From assembly GCA_018267385.1 (NCBI GenBank), contig JAFDYN010000006.1, positions 124,001 through 188,000 of the forward strand: 64,000 nucleotides of DNA. Direction: 5' to 3'. Origin of the DNA: Bacteroidota bacterium. GTDB taxonomy: Bacteria; Bacteroidota; Bacteroidia; Chitinophagales; LD1. The position numbers and the translations under genes are program-made. Under the pieces are notes generated by a model. The model had not been told where the DNA came from, searched no databases, and saw nothing but the letters and a program-made list of their open reading frames with translations. Shown in pieces: positions 7,873-17,152 of this stretch (the stretch's first letter is position 1; each line of letters starts with the position of its first letter).

Positions 7873-9708
7873 TTACTGCGCCACAGAGACCATGGCAGCC
7901 GCCGAGCGCTGCTCCTTCTGCAGTTTCTTGAGCTCGCGCTTCTCCTGGCGGATATACCAGGCACGCTTGAGGTATGGATATTGATTGAGATCGTCCTCTG
8001 TGAAGTCCGGCGGCATGTCATCATGCTTGATCACGCGCTCTGCGCGGGACTTGAGCATGGCCTTGGCCAGCTGGTCAAACTTGGTCTGCAGCGCAGCCAG
8101 TGTCCATTCGCCAAACACTGTGTGTCCGCCCTCATACATCTGCACCTGATACTCCTCGTAGGTGGTCACATAGCCCGAGTATCCGTTTGCATAAGGCACA
8201 AGTATGACCTGGCGGATACCTTTATCCTTAAGTGTCTCCTCGAGTGATTTGCGCAAGCGCCTGGCGGCTATCGTAGTGATCTCAAAAGGGAAAGCAGCCA
8301 ACGCAATATTACCTAGCGTAAAGATCTGCAGTGGCAATATCCGCGGGGTCCATGGGTGATTCTTATACCCTATCTTCTCAAAGAAATACTTGATAGAAGC
8401 GATACTAGGATCTGCCCAGCCCGGTGTGATCAGTTTATCTACGTGCTTGGTGCCGAGTACACGGCGTGCGTGTGTCTCGATCATCACGTCCTTCTTGCCC
8501 TGTGTACGGTATTTGCGGTCTACCGCTGCGCGGAATTTTTCATTCTTGAATTTGCAGAGGATGCGCTCGTACACCTTTACGATGCGGGAGGCTGTGCGGA
8601 ATAGCCAGAGCAGCGGCGGCGCAGCACCCGGACCATCCATCAGCGCTCCGCCGAAAAACGCTACCCCCTGAGAAGCTGGTCCAGTCTGCGCATCAAACTG
8701 GCCATTGGCAAACTCAGGATCGCTGGTCACATTGGCAAAGTTGACAAACAACGTATCATAGTCCAGGCCACCTGTCACCTCAAAGCCTTTCTTTTCGGCG
8801 TTCTCGTAGATCTCTATCGCCTTTTCGGATTGTAGTTTACCATTGTAGCGGGCACTCTCAAAGTCATCCTTGTATTTGCCCTCCCAGTAACCACGCTGGA
8901 ATTTATGCTTAGGATTGTATATGAATCGCGGTGTCACATCGCCACAGGTGCCCTGTGCGAAGGCCGCAACGAAATCCTTCTTTCCATTCTTGGAAAAATA
9001 ATCCTCCGTAAAGCGCGAAGCATAGCCCTTGTTATCGGAGCAGACTTTGTTGTTGTCATTTGAGATGCTGGTGGTATGTACGCCAAACCAGTTGATCTCA
9101 CCTATATCTTCACCATCCTCTGCTGTAAATTTCAGCAGGAGCATTTCGCGGTTCACCGCCAGGTGGGCTGTCTCACGGGTAGCTTTTTCTTTGACCTCTG
9201 GATTCTGATTGTACTGATCTAGTGACCGGTTAAATGCCACCTCCTTGTCCGGCTCAAAGGCACCGGCAGAGGCAGTGATATGACCGGGACGTACATTGTG
9301 CTCAGCGGCCTCTATAGCATCCGCTATGCCCCTAACCAATTTCTGGTACACATCCATCACAAAGCCGGGCGTACTGATATTGTAAAAGCCATAGTATGAG
9401 TACCCGCTCGGACCGCTATGGGTATGCTGCGCTGTCAGCATCAGGTTGTCATCATCATAGCCGCAGTTGGGATTGCGGAATCGCAGCTCCTTGAGCACCC
9501 CTTTCTTTAATGCGATGGTAATGAAACCGAGTTCACAGTTGACCAGGCACACTTTAGTGCCTGCTGTCTCGTCTTGTATGATAAATGCGCGTGCAAAAAG
9601 TGGTGTCTCTATGGACTCCATTGTATTGAAATACAGCCCGTAACCGAGCATGCCTACGCCTTTCTTGAATGCTGTAATGTCCGCTTTCGCCGCTCCTATC
9701 TTCCACAT
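7873..9708 (-). CDS. Neutral ceramidase-family amidohydrolase
   Basis: A 611-residue protein matching the neutral/alkaline non-lysosomal ceramidase family, which cleaves the amide bond of ceramide to sphingosine and fatty acid using zinc. Sequence landmarks agree with the known active site: AQHTHSGPSGY with His95/His97, NWFGVHTTS with His211, PFEITTIAARRLR with Glu476, and NGYSGYVTTYEEYQ with the expected tyrosines. The N-terminus (MWKIGAAKADIT) begins directly with the catalytic domain and shows no signal peptide, unlike the secreted Pseudomonas-type enzymes, so a cytoplasmic location is likely. The last 60 residues are charged and helical. Sphingolipids are common in this group of bacteria, which makes a housekeeping role in lipid turnover plausible but not shown. 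Confidence 0.82.
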   Translation of the reverse strand: MWKIGAAKADITAFKKGVGMLGYGLYFNTMESIETPLFARAFIIQDETAGTKVCLVNCELGFITIALKKGVLKELRFRNPNCGYDDDNLMLTAQHTHSGPSGYSYYGFYNISTPGFVMDVYQKLVRGIADAIEAAEHNVRPGHITASAGAFEPDKEVAFNRSLDQYNQNPEVKEKATRETAHLAVNREMLLLKFTAEDGEDIGEINWFGVHTTSISNDNNKVCSDNKGYASRFTEDYFSKNGKKDFVAAFAQGTCGDVTPRFIYNPKHKFQRGYWEGKYKDDFESARYNGKLQSEKAIEIYENAEKKGFEVTGGLDYDTLFVNFANVTSDPEFANGQFDAQTGPASQGVAFFGGALMDGPGAAPPLLWLFRTASRIVKVYERILCKFKNEKFRAAVDRKYRTQGKKDVMIETHARRVLGTKHVDKLITPGWADPSIASIKYFFEKIGYKNHPWTPRILPLQIFTLGNIALAAFPFEITTIAARRLRKSLEETLKDKGIRQVILVPYANGYSGYVTTYEEYQVQMYEGGHTVFGEWTLAALQTKFDQLAKAMLKSRAERVIKHDDMPPDFTEDDLNQYPYLKRAWYIRQEKRELKKLQKEQRSAAAMVSVAQ

Positions 9709-9882
9709 AAATACACTTTTGGTCTACTAAGCTGACGTAAATGTACCTAGTAATATGCGATCTCGCAGGTGTATTTCAATGAGATAGGGGGAGATTTAAA
9801 ACGTACGGCCCAACAACCAATTTTGATTGAAACTCAGAAAACGATGGTTGATTTATAACAATGGGGAAAACAGAGTGGGGTA

Positions 9883-10350
9883 TCACTTCAATTTAGTGAT
9901 ATCGATCTTCTCATTCTCCTTGATCGTGATGGGGATCTTCACACCAAAAGCCCTAACCACCACAGTGCCGGAGATGGTCATATCTATCTGCTTATTCTTA
10001 AGAATATTCATGATTCCCTTTATGATCTCATTCCAGTTCATATCTGGCTTGATCACCAGGTCCAGCGGCACATTAAATTCACTGACTTTATTGATCAGTA
10101 CTGGCTGGAGTTGTCCTGCTGTGGCGATGTGTTTGCCCTCCACCTCTACATTCATCAGTATCTCATTGAGATGAAACCTGAACTTATTAGGATTGTAAAA
10201 CACCAGCTCACCACTCAGGCGGAAGCCATCCTTATCCAGTTTATGAATACCAAAATTATCTACGCGCTTGTACACGGGCGGATATACCTTGCAGGATGAG
10301 AGCAATGCTATCAAGGCGACACTGATCACTATGTGAGCGTATCTTTTCAT
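9883..10350 (-). CDS. LEA14-like (WHy domain) lipoprotein
   Basis: A 155-residue lipoprotein: MKRYAHIVISVALIALLSSC gives a type II signal with lipobox LSSC. The mature part contains FRLSGELVFYNPNKF and a FNVPLDLVIKP strand, the pattern of LEA type 2 / WHy beta-sandwich domains, which are thought to bind hydrophobic surfaces or membranes. The ATG at 10350 overlaps the upstream stop as TGATG, indicating translational coupling; a second ATG two codons earlier (10356) is an alternative. It is a paralogue of the gene just upstream. Function in bacteria is not established. Confidence 0.75.
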   Translation of the reverse strand: MKRYAHIVISVALIALLSSCKVYPPVYKRVDNFGIHKLDKDGFRLSGELVFYNPNKFRFHLNEILMNVEVEGKHIATAGQLQPVLINKVSEFNVPLDLVIKPDMNWNEIIKGIMNILKNKQIDMTISGTVVVRAFGVKIPITIKENEKIDITKLK

Positions 10351-10790
10351 CACCATATTCTTTTTACCATACCCCCGGCATCTACCGGAAAGGTGTAATT
10401 TGCAAAAGTCACATCAGAGCCTGCGGTGCCCGAGATGTGCACGGGTATACTATCGCGCGAGGCCAGCAGGCGCTCAGAAAGCGGAAAACGAACCTGAAAA
10501 GAAAAATTGAACCGCTCCTCTCCTTTGATTGCGGTTTTAAACTCATCGTGCAATACGCCGACCACTTCTTCATCCAGAGCTATATTGACATCTACCTTGC
10601 CCAGATTGGCCCTCATCGTATTGGGATTGCGGAAGACGATATCACCACGCAGTTCATACGTACTATCAGCGATACGTGCCAGCATCAGGTGATCCGCACC
10701 GACACACTGCAGCGGACGAGGCTTATTCATATAGAAATACCCTGCCATAAAAATGATCAGGATACCTATTATGACCAGCGTCTTCTTCAC
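10350..10790 (-). CDS. LEA14-like (WHy domain) membrane-anchored protein
   Basis: A 146-residue protein with an N-terminal membrane anchor (residues 4-20, TLVIIGILIIFMAGYFY) and a periplasmic domain with YELRGDIVFRNPNTMRANLG, the same motif arrangement as the LEA14-like lipoprotein downstream. There is no lipobox cysteine directly after the anchor. The pair overlaps by one base (TGATG) and forms an operon, likely acting together at the envelope. No enzymatic motif is visible. Confidence 0.72.
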   Translation of the reverse strand: MKKTLVIIGILIIFMAGYFYMNKPRPLQCVGADHLMLARIADSTYELRGDIVFRNPNTMRANLGKVDVNIALDEEVVGVLHDEFKTAIKGEERFNFSFQVRFPLSERLLASRDSIPVHISGTAGSDVTFANYTFPVDAGGMVKRIW

Positions 10791-10810
10791 GGATTATTTG
10801 TATTGGCTGT

Positions 10811-10832
10811 TAAAGCCCCCTATGGGGGTTTC
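10811..10832 (-). terminator. Weak terminator-like hairpin after the acyl-CoA dehydrogenase gene
   Basis: CCCCC (10816-10820) and GGGGG (10824-10828) pair around TAT, flanked by A/T pairs. On the minus strand only a short TTTAA follows, so termination may be partial. Confidence 0.4.
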
Positions 10833-10839
10833 GGGCCGT

Positions 10840-11991
10840 TTATTTCAGTACGCTCCTTGCTATGAGCTCCTTCATGATTTCATTGGTACCGGCATAGATA
10901 CGCTGTACGCGGGCGTCTGCCCATGAGCGGGCCACCTGGTACTCCCATATATAGCCGTAACCACCGTGTAGCTGCAGACACTCATCAGCCACTTTGCACT
11001 GGAGGTCGGTAAGCCAATATTTGCAGGAAGAAGCCATTGCGGCGTCGAGTTTCTTCTCGGCGTGCAGCTCTACACATTTGTCAGCAAAAATACGGCCGAT
11101 AGCCACCTCGGTAGCCAGTTCAGCCAGCTTGAAGCGTGTATTCTGAAAGTCGCTGACAGATTTGCCAAAGGCTGCGCGATCCTTAGTATACTGTACAGTA
11201 GTAGCCAGGGCGCCCTCTGCCGCAGCTATAGCACCGAGGCCTACTACGAGGCGCTCCTGAGACAGCTCGGTCATCAGGTATTTGAAGCCCTCTCCTACCT
11301 TACCCAGCAGGTTAGATTTAGGCACCTCCACATTTTCAAAGAAAAGCTCGCAGGTGTCCTGCGCATGGAGGCCCACCTTTTCAAAAGGCTTGCCCTTTGA
11401 GTAACCCTTCATACCTGTTTCGATGAGGAGCAGAGAGATACCCTTGGCACCTAGTGTCGGATCGGTCTTGACAGCTACCACACATACATCACTCAGGTAG
11501 CCATTGGTGATAAAGGTTTTTGAGCCGTTTACGAGATAATGATCCCCCTTGTCTACCGCGGTAGTACGCATCCCCTGCAGGTCGCTACCTGCACCCGGCT
11601 CTGTCATAGCTATCGCGGCGATGGCCTTGCCCGACACCATCTGTGGCAGCCACTTTTTCTTGGCCTCTTCGGTACCGTAGTGCTCGATATACGGGCATAC
11701 GATATCAGAGTGGAGAGTATAGCCCACCGCCTCTGATGCCAGGCCGAGCTTGCCCAGTTCCTCTGCTATGATGGCATTGTAGCGGAAGTCCTTGATGCCA
11801 AGGCCACCGTATTGCTCATCCACCTGCATACACAGGTAGCCTGCCTCACCGAGCTGTTCCCAGCTCTCGCGGCTCACCATTTGAGCCTTCTCCCACTTAG
11901 CGTGGTTGGGTTCTATTTCTTTCTTGATAAAATCCCTGACAGAGCTGGCAAACATCAGATGCTCCTCTGTATATAGCGTGCGTGGAAACAT
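10840..11991 (-). CDS. Acyl-CoA dehydrogenase, long-chain type
   Basis: A 383-residue FAD enzyme of fatty-acid beta-oxidation. Landmarks are AMTEPGAGSDLQGMRTTA (FAD/substrate loop), the QERLVVGLGAIAAAEGA helix, DRAAFGKSVSDFQ, and LHGGYGYIWEYQVAR followed by IYAGTNEIMKELIAR. The last segment closely resembles mammalian long-chain acyl-CoA dehydrogenase, where an alanine or glycine replaces the glutamate of the YEGT motif and the catalytic base sits in the earlier helix (here in AAAEGA). It differs from the second acyl-CoA dehydrogenase at 25.9-27.0 kb, which has GEGTSE, so the two probably handle different chain lengths. Length is normal. Confidence 0.88.
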   Translation of the reverse strand: MFPRTLYTEEHLMFASSVRDFIKKEIEPNHAKWEKAQMVSRESWEQLGEAGYLCMQVDEQYGGLGIKDFRYNAIIAEELGKLGLASEAVGYTLHSDIVCPYIEHYGTEEAKKKWLPQMVSGKAIAAIAMTEPGAGSDLQGMRTTAVDKGDHYLVNGSKTFITNGYLSDVCVVAVKTDPTLGAKGISLLLIETGMKGYSKGKPFEKVGLHAQDTCELFFENVEVPKSNLLGKVGEGFKYLMTELSQERLVVGLGAIAAAEGALATTVQYTKDRAAFGKSVSDFQNTRFKLAELATEVAIGRIFADKCVELHAEKKLDAAMASSCKYWLTDLQCKVADECLQLHGGYGYIWEYQVARSWADARVQRIYAGTNEIMKELIARSVLK

Positions 11992-12106
11992 AGCTTTTAA
12001 AAATTTTAGTGCAATAGTAGCAAATAGTTACCTAACGATGGTAGACGATCTATGACTGGACAAAAGTGCATAATGCTTTATATTTACCGATAGCAAAACA
12101 TTTGAT

Positions 12107-12682
12107 ATGACCCGCCTCTTGTCTTTCAAAACGCTGGTGCTGGCCTGCACTGCATCTCTGCTCATAGCTGCCGCTGAGGGCACCCCCCTCAAAACGTGGG
12201 ACCCTGCCAACAAACTCACCTGGTCAGACTACCGCGACACCTCATTTGCCGGTAGCAAGGTACGGGCAGCACTCACCAACTCAGGTATTATTTTTTCTGT
12301 AAAGCAGCAGGATGAGGATGTGATCGTGACCTGCTACAGCCAGATGGACCCTACCCGGTCATATGTAGACACAGCCAAAAAGCTGCCACGGGTACTGCAG
12401 CATGAGCAGTATCATTTCAATATCACTGAGTACTGGAGCCGCAAGCTGAAGAAAGACATCGCTACGGGACACTTCACAGTGAAAAACTTTAAGCAAAAAG
12501 CGATAGACCTGCAGCAGGAGGCCAATACAAAGTGCAAAGAAATGCAGGTAGAATACGATGCTGAGACCAAGCACTCCATACTGAAGGAAGAGCAAAAAAA
12601 GTGGGAGCAAAAAATAGACGAGCTACTCAAGAAAACAGAACAGTACTCAGACAAAACCGTAGCCCTTACCCTACAGTCTTAG
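12107..12682 (+). CDS. DUF922-family secreted protein with HExxH motif
   Basis: A 191-residue exported protein with a signal peptide (hydrophobic LVLACTASLLIAAAE). The core has KLTWSDYRDT near residue 37 and LQHEQYHFNITEYWSRK near residue 97. This pattern matches DUF922, whose HExxHF motif suggests a zinc metallopeptidase fold, although activity is not established. The C-terminal third is helical and Lys/Glu-rich. Its 3' end overlaps the convergent desaturase gene by 17 bp. A TATATTTA box about 30 bp before the ATG may be its -7 element. Confidence 0.75.
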   Translation: MTRLLSFKTLVLACTASLLIAAAEGTPLKTWDPANKLTWSDYRDTSFAGSKVRAALTNSGIIFSVKQQDEDVIVTCYSQMDPTRSYVDTAKKLPRVLQHEQYHFNITEYWSRKLKKDIATGHFTVKNFKQKAIDLQQEANTKCKEMQVEYDAETKHSILKEEQKKWEQKIDELLKKTEQYSDKTVALTLQS

Positions 12683-13661
12683 CAGGCACTATAGCTATGC
12701 GGATGATGGACCAGTAGTTGCGCTCCAGGTTGGCGTGCTCGTAGTAACCTTTCCTCAATAATATATCATGCATCTGCGGCAGATTGTATGATGGCGCTCC
12801 CATGCAGAGGTGGTGCTCCACATGATAGTTGACATGATACGGGGCAAATAGCATTCTTTCTATAAAGTTGGCATAGGTGGTGCGCGTATTGCGCTGCGGG
12901 TCCGTACGGTCCTCCACGATGCAGTGTTCGGCCATCGAGCGTACGCGCAGGCTGAAATTATAAGTAGTAAACATCGCTCCTATCCACAGCAGGTATAGCC
13001 ACGGCTTGCCGGTCAGAGCAAGAATACTAAAGAGGATCAGGTTAGCTGTGACTGGCCCCCACAGATTGCGAAACGCATTAGTCAAAGTTTCTTTCCAATC
13101 TTTCTTCTCGCGTATACGTTCTATCGCTCCGCCCAGATTATATTTCAGGATGCCTACATGCATCGCTATGACGCCTATCTGTGCCTTGACACCTGTAGCA
13201 CCCACGAGGTCGCGCGCTATCTTGCGCATCATGCTGAAGGCTGTGGTCGGATAGCCTTTGGTCAGGCTCATGTCGGGGTCATTATCCAGGCCCGTGTACA
13301 TATGGTGCTCGCGGTGGTACGGACGGTACTGATACAGGTTTTGGAGAATGGGATAGGCGCCAAACCAATTGCCCACAAAATCGTTCAGCCGGCGCGAAGT
13401 AAATACCGAGTCATGTGAGCAGTCGTGAAGCAATATAGCGCAGGCCAGTTGCTTACCCCCTATGATAAACAATGCAAGTATTATGGTAAAGACATTGGGC
13501 CAGATACCAGCTATAGCAAAGGCAAAAGCGATCCAGAACCAGGTGTCTAGTACACCCAGAGCCGCACGCCAATTTGATTTGCGCATCACGTCTCTCACCT
13601 CGTCAGGTGTGAGGTACTGACGTAGCTGCGTGGTATACCATGTGAGGTGATTGGGTGCCAT
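12666..13661 (-). CDS. Membrane fatty-acid desaturase family protein
   Basis: A 331-residue integral-membrane di-iron desaturase. All three histidine boxes are present: HDCSHDS near residue 78, HREHH near 117 and HVEHH near 278. Membrane segments occur near residues 35-72, 195-235 and around 150-165. The family introduces double bonds into acyl chains of lipids, or hydroxylates related substrates; regiospecificity cannot be read. The start MAPNHLTWYTTQL follows an A/T-rich leader shared divergently with the gene at 13724. Confidence 0.85.
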   Translation of the reverse strand: MAPNHLTWYTTQLRQYLTPDEVRDVMRKSNWRAALGVLDTWFWIAFAFAIAGIWPNVFTIILALFIIGGKQLACAILLHDCSHDSVFTSRRLNDFVGNWFGAYPILQNLYQYRPYHREHHMYTGLDNDPDMSLTKGYPTTAFSMMRKIARDLVGATGVKAQIGVIAMHVGILKYNLGGAIERIREKKDWKETLTNAFRNLWGPVTANLILFSILALTGKPWLYLLWIGAMFTTYNFSLRVRSMAEHCIVEDRTDPQRNTRTTYANFIERMLFAPYHVNYHVEHHLCMGAPSYNLPQMHDILLRKGYYEHANLERNYWSIIRIAIVPAKTVG

Positions 13662-13723
13662 CTGACGAATTTAAATAATTTTAGCGCTACGGACTGAGCA
13701 CCTTTTAGCAGTTTTGCACCCAC

Positions 13724-14227
13724 ATGAGATACAGGTATTTGTACACTTTGATCATCGCGCTTATCTCTGGCCACAGCGCTGCCGCGCAAAGCAGCAAGGC
13801 AGACTCTGTCTGGTGCGACGATCTCAGAAACATCATCCGCTGCGTGAGTATGGCGCAGGTATACGAACCGGTAGGACCACCATCTGCAGACACTTTTGAT
13901 ATTGCGCCATTCGCTCCTCACATACGCCTGACCGGCACTGACCGCGAGTCTATGCAGCGGAAGTACAAAAAGGTCACCTACTCCACAGATCTGCAAAGTA
14001 CATCCGGTATTGAAAGCCATGCCGCGCTAGCTATGGATCAGTGGTACGGGAAATTTCATATCTGCCTGGAGGGATGGGACATAGCGCGGATCGCTAACCG
14101 TGATACCAATTGCGGTGTTAAGGATTATTTTATCACTAATGGTGAGGATGAAACCACCATCCGCCTCAGCCTCCTGCGCGACTCTGCATTTGGCGACAGC
14201 TACCATGTGAGAATAACCATATATTAG
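13724..14227 (+). CDS. Secreted protein of unknown function
   Basis: A 167-residue protein with a signal peptide (YLYTLIIALISGHSAAAQ). The mature part has four cysteines (WCDDLRNIIRCVS, HICLEGWD, TNCGVKDYF), which suggests disulphides, and begins a three-gene run with the two membrane glycosyltransferase-like genes after it (4-bp gap to the next). I recognise no domain. The context suggests a periplasmic partner of glycan synthesis, but that is only positional inference. Confidence 0.7.
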   Translation: MRYRYLYTLIIALISGHSAAAQSSKADSVWCDDLRNIIRCVSMAQVYEPVGPPSADTFDIAPFAPHIRLTGTDRESMQRKYKKVTYSTDLQSTSGIESHAALAMDQWYGKFHICLEGWDIARIANRDTNCGVKDYFITNGEDETTIRLSLLRDSAFGDSYHVRITIY

Positions 14228-14231
14228 CCAC

Positions 14232-15743
14232 GTGATAAAGGACATCATAGGCCCGCATCGTCGCCTTTTACTCAGTTGTATCGCTATCTCTTTTGTGCTG
14301 TATATGGTCGCTGCGTGGCACAGCGCCATCTACTTGCACCCTGATGAGCACTACCAGATCGTAGAGTTTGCCTCCTACAAAATGGGCATCACCCACGCTG
14401 ACCAGCTAGCCTGGGAGTTTGCCGAGCAGATCCGCCCGGCGGCGCAACCCTTACTTTGCTACACACTTCTCAATACATTTAATTCGTTAGGGATTTCTGA
14501 CCACTACAGTCATTTGTTTTTGCTGCGAATTTTATCGGCACTGCTATCATTACTTTCTATTTGTCTGCTGTGCATTAGTGCATTACCTCTTATCAAGGCA
14601 GAGCATCAAAGGTTTTACATCATTTCCAGCTTTCTGTTCTTTTATCCTTACATATATGGGGGGCACTTCTCATCTGAGGCATGGTCGGGCTGTATGGTGA
14701 TGCTGGCCGTCGCACTAGTCGCGCTGCATTATTACAAATCTGGAAAGAGACCAGAGATTTTGTTTTTACTTGTCGGCACATTACTAGGAGTCGCATTCCT
14801 TTTCCGTTTTCAAACAGCGCTAATGACCATTGGCCTAATGGCCTGGCTGTTCTTTGTTCAAAAGGAAAGGATCAATCTCTTATACATGATAATAGGAGGA
14901 CTGACAATGGTTGCATTGGGCGCACTGGCAGATCATTGGCTATATGGTGAATGGCTCTTCGTGCCTTGGCGCTATTTCGACTCTGCATTTATACATAAGC
15001 ATACAGATTTTGGGGATCAGCCATTTTATTTCTTCCCTATATTATTCTTGCTTATGCTTACGCCACCTATTGGCCTGCTGGTCCTGGCCGCATTGGTCAC
15101 ATTCTTTATCACTCAGCCGCGCACCCTATACGCTTGGTTACTACTCCCCTTCCTCGCTATGCACTTCTTTATCCCGCATAAAGAATGGCGTTTCCTGTAC
15201 CCTGTCATTTCCTTTTTTCCGTTGGTGGTCACATTAGCATGGCAGGGATGGCGGGAAAAGGGGTGGCCCATACCAGTCAGCATCAGAAAGTTGACGAAAT
15301 GGAGCATCATAGTATTCAACGTAGCTGGCATAGTCATATTTATCTTTTATGCCGACCATGTGCTGTTTGATCAAAAGATTTTTCTGGCGCGCATACACGA
15401 GGCAGCGCGCAGCCGGACAGTTGAGATCGCCTCTTCTGACACAGGCAATAGTCCCTACGTATTGCCTAAGGGTAGTATACCTCAGGCACTTTTCCCGGAA
15501 TACATGCGTGATAAAAACGTCCATGAGTACATATGGTTTGCACTGCCACCTTCTCAGCTATCCGGGCACGACACTATACATTTCCTCTGCACGACTGCTC
15601 TGGAGTGGCAAAAGGAAACTCATAACGCACCACGACCAATTGTACAGCGTACACTGCCGGATATGCCATGGATCCGGATGATCGCAGGTGATGCTGCTTA
15701 CCAATCCATTTTAGCCAACACATACTATCTCGTAGAACTATGA
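14232..15743 (+). CDS. GT22-like polytopic mannosyltransferase
   Basis: A 503-residue protein starting at GTG. A signal-anchor (residues 11-33) is followed by LHPDEHYQIVEFASYKMG, which matches the first-loop HPDE motif of GPI/Alg9-type (GT22) mannosyltransferases, where the acidic residues are essential. About ten further membrane segments follow, and the C-terminal 120 residues look periplasmic. Such enzymes take sugar from a polyprenyl-phosphate donor and act outside the membrane. Its stop overlaps the start of the next gene as ATGA, so the two are coupled. Donor and acceptor are not known. Confidence 0.75.
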   Translation: MIKDIIGPHRRLLLSCIAISFVLYMVAAWHSAIYLHPDEHYQIVEFASYKMGITHADQLAWEFAEQIRPAAQPLLCYTLLNTFNSLGISDHYSHLFLLRILSALLSLLSICLLCISALPLIKAEHQRFYIISSFLFFYPYIYGGHFSSEAWSGCMVMLAVALVALHYYKSGKRPEILFLLVGTLLGVAFLFRFQTALMTIGLMAWLFFVQKERINLLYMIIGGLTMVALGALADHWLYGEWLFVPWRYFDSAFIHKHTDFGDQPFYFFPILFLLMLTPPIGLLVLAALVTFFITQPRTLYAWLLLPFLAMHFFIPHKEWRFLYPVISFFPLVVTLAWQGWREKGWPIPVSIRKLTKWSIIVFNVAGIVIFIFYADHVLFDQKIFLARIHEAARSRTVEIASSDTGNSPYVLPKGSIPQALFPEYMRDKNVHEYIWFALPPSQLSGHDTIHFLCTTALEWQKETHNAPRPIVQRTLPDMPWIRMIAGDAAYQSILANTYYLVEL

Positions 15744-17152
15744 CCCAACCCAAGCGTGACAACTTTTTCCTATTTTCTTGCGCCGCAGCTGCTCTGTTTA
15801 TCATCGGGCATCTTACAGCGGCGATATTACTTTGCAGAGAGCGCCTATTTCTGGATACTGCCTATTACTTCTTCCGCGTAGTATCTTCCGAATCGTTTCG
15901 TGTAGAGCATCAGCGTATCATACTAGTACTATCGCAGGTACTGCTCTGGCTGGGTGTCAAGGCTCATCAGCCGCTTCACACGCTGATGGTGCTTTATTCG
16001 GTCACGCCCATTGTTTATACGGGCATTCTGCTCTTTATCAGTCTTTATTATTTCCGTAGCGCAGCCGCAGCATGGATGCTCATAGCATGCAATGTCTGCG
16101 GTACATATTTCCTTTACTATAGTCCTATGTATGAGGTCTGCTATGCTATCGTGACTTTCGGCTTCCTGTGGTTCCTCACAGTGCGGGGCTACCATCAGAC
16201 CATGGTACAGATGCTGATCTATATGTCGCTGCTCGCTATCTGTCTACTGGGCTATCCGGTCATCGCTATGGGGTGTGTTGCATTACTAAGTTACATGTGG
16301 CTATTTGAGGACAAACTACCCAAACGGCTCCTGATCTGCTACGCCATTGTTTTTGCCATCTGGTTGCTCATCAAGACATTTTGGATCAGTGACTATGAGC
16401 GCGCGCACGTGCGTATCAATGCAGACGAAAAAAAGATGCATGACGTCCTCACACAGGTATTCTCACTGGGCTACTTTGCTCAGATGGGCGTATTTGCCAT
16501 CATTCGCTATTTCATTGTCGTTTTTGCAGTATCATATGTCACCATTTCTACCATCCGCCTGCGGCAATATGCCAAAGCAGCATGGGCCTCATGCTGGTTC
16601 GTATTCCTTATGGTATTTATGAACCTAAAGGCCGGGGGAGACGGATTGATCCCCACCATTCATAATGAGAGGTCTTTTCTGATCATGGTACCTATATGCC
16701 TGGCGCCATTACTTTACTTCAGCCTGCATCACATGAAGAAGACAATGGCATACATCATACTAGCGGTATTATTTACTGATTGTTGCTTTGAATCTGTACG
16801 CACCTGGGAGCATGGAGCTTATTATAGAGATCGGATCACTCAGATGTCTGCTTTGGCGCATGATGGCCTGACCCATGGTTGCACAAAGCTCGCATCACCT
16901 GTAGCCAGCCTACCTAAAGCCCTAAACGAATGGAGCACGGGTATAGAGGTCATGATCCACAGCACAGATCAGGGCCATAGTGTAGCCTGGGTAGACAAAG
17001 AGGTCTATGACTCCACTAATGTCTATATACCGCTTGACAATAAACACGTGCTACTAAGTATGAATATCGATCCGCTGTCCGAGCAGCAGCTAAATCCGAG
17101 GTATTTTCACATGGATAGCTCCGCCTACTGCCTCGAGACTGAGCGAAAATAA
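15740..17152 (+). CDS. Polytopic membrane protein, putative GT-C glycosyltransferase
   Basis: A 470-residue protein with about ten membrane segments and a C-terminal soluble tail of roughly 100 residues. A first-loop acidic residue (ERLFLDTAYYFFRV) is in the position expected for GT-C enzymes, but no family signature is strong. ATGA overlap with the upstream mannosyltransferase-like gene indicates coupling. Its 3' end overlaps the convergent MptB-like gene by 28 bp. The call rests on topology and neighbours. Confidence 0.6.
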   Translation: MTQPKRDNFFLFSCAAAALFIIGHLTAAILLCRERLFLDTAYYFFRVVSSESFRVEHQRIILVLSQVLLWLGVKAHQPLHTLMVLYSVTPIVYTGILLFISLYYFRSAAAAWMLIACNVCGTYFLYYSPMYEVCYAIVTFGFLWFLTVRGYHQTMVQMLIYMSLLAICLLGYPVIAMGCVALLSYMWLFEDKLPKRLLICYAIVFAIWLLIKTFWISDYERAHVRINADEKKMHDVLTQVFSLGYFAQMGVFAIIRYFIVVFAVSYVTISTIRLRQYAKAAWASCWFVFLMVFMNLKAGGDGLIPTIHNERSFLIMVPICLAPLLYFSLHHMKKTMAYIILAVLFTDCCFESVRTWEHGAYYRDRITQMSALAHDGLTHGCTKLASPVASLPKALNEWSTGIEVMIHSTDQGHSVAWVDKEVYDSTNVYIPLDNKHVLLSMNIDPLSEQQLNPRYFHMDSSAYCLETERK

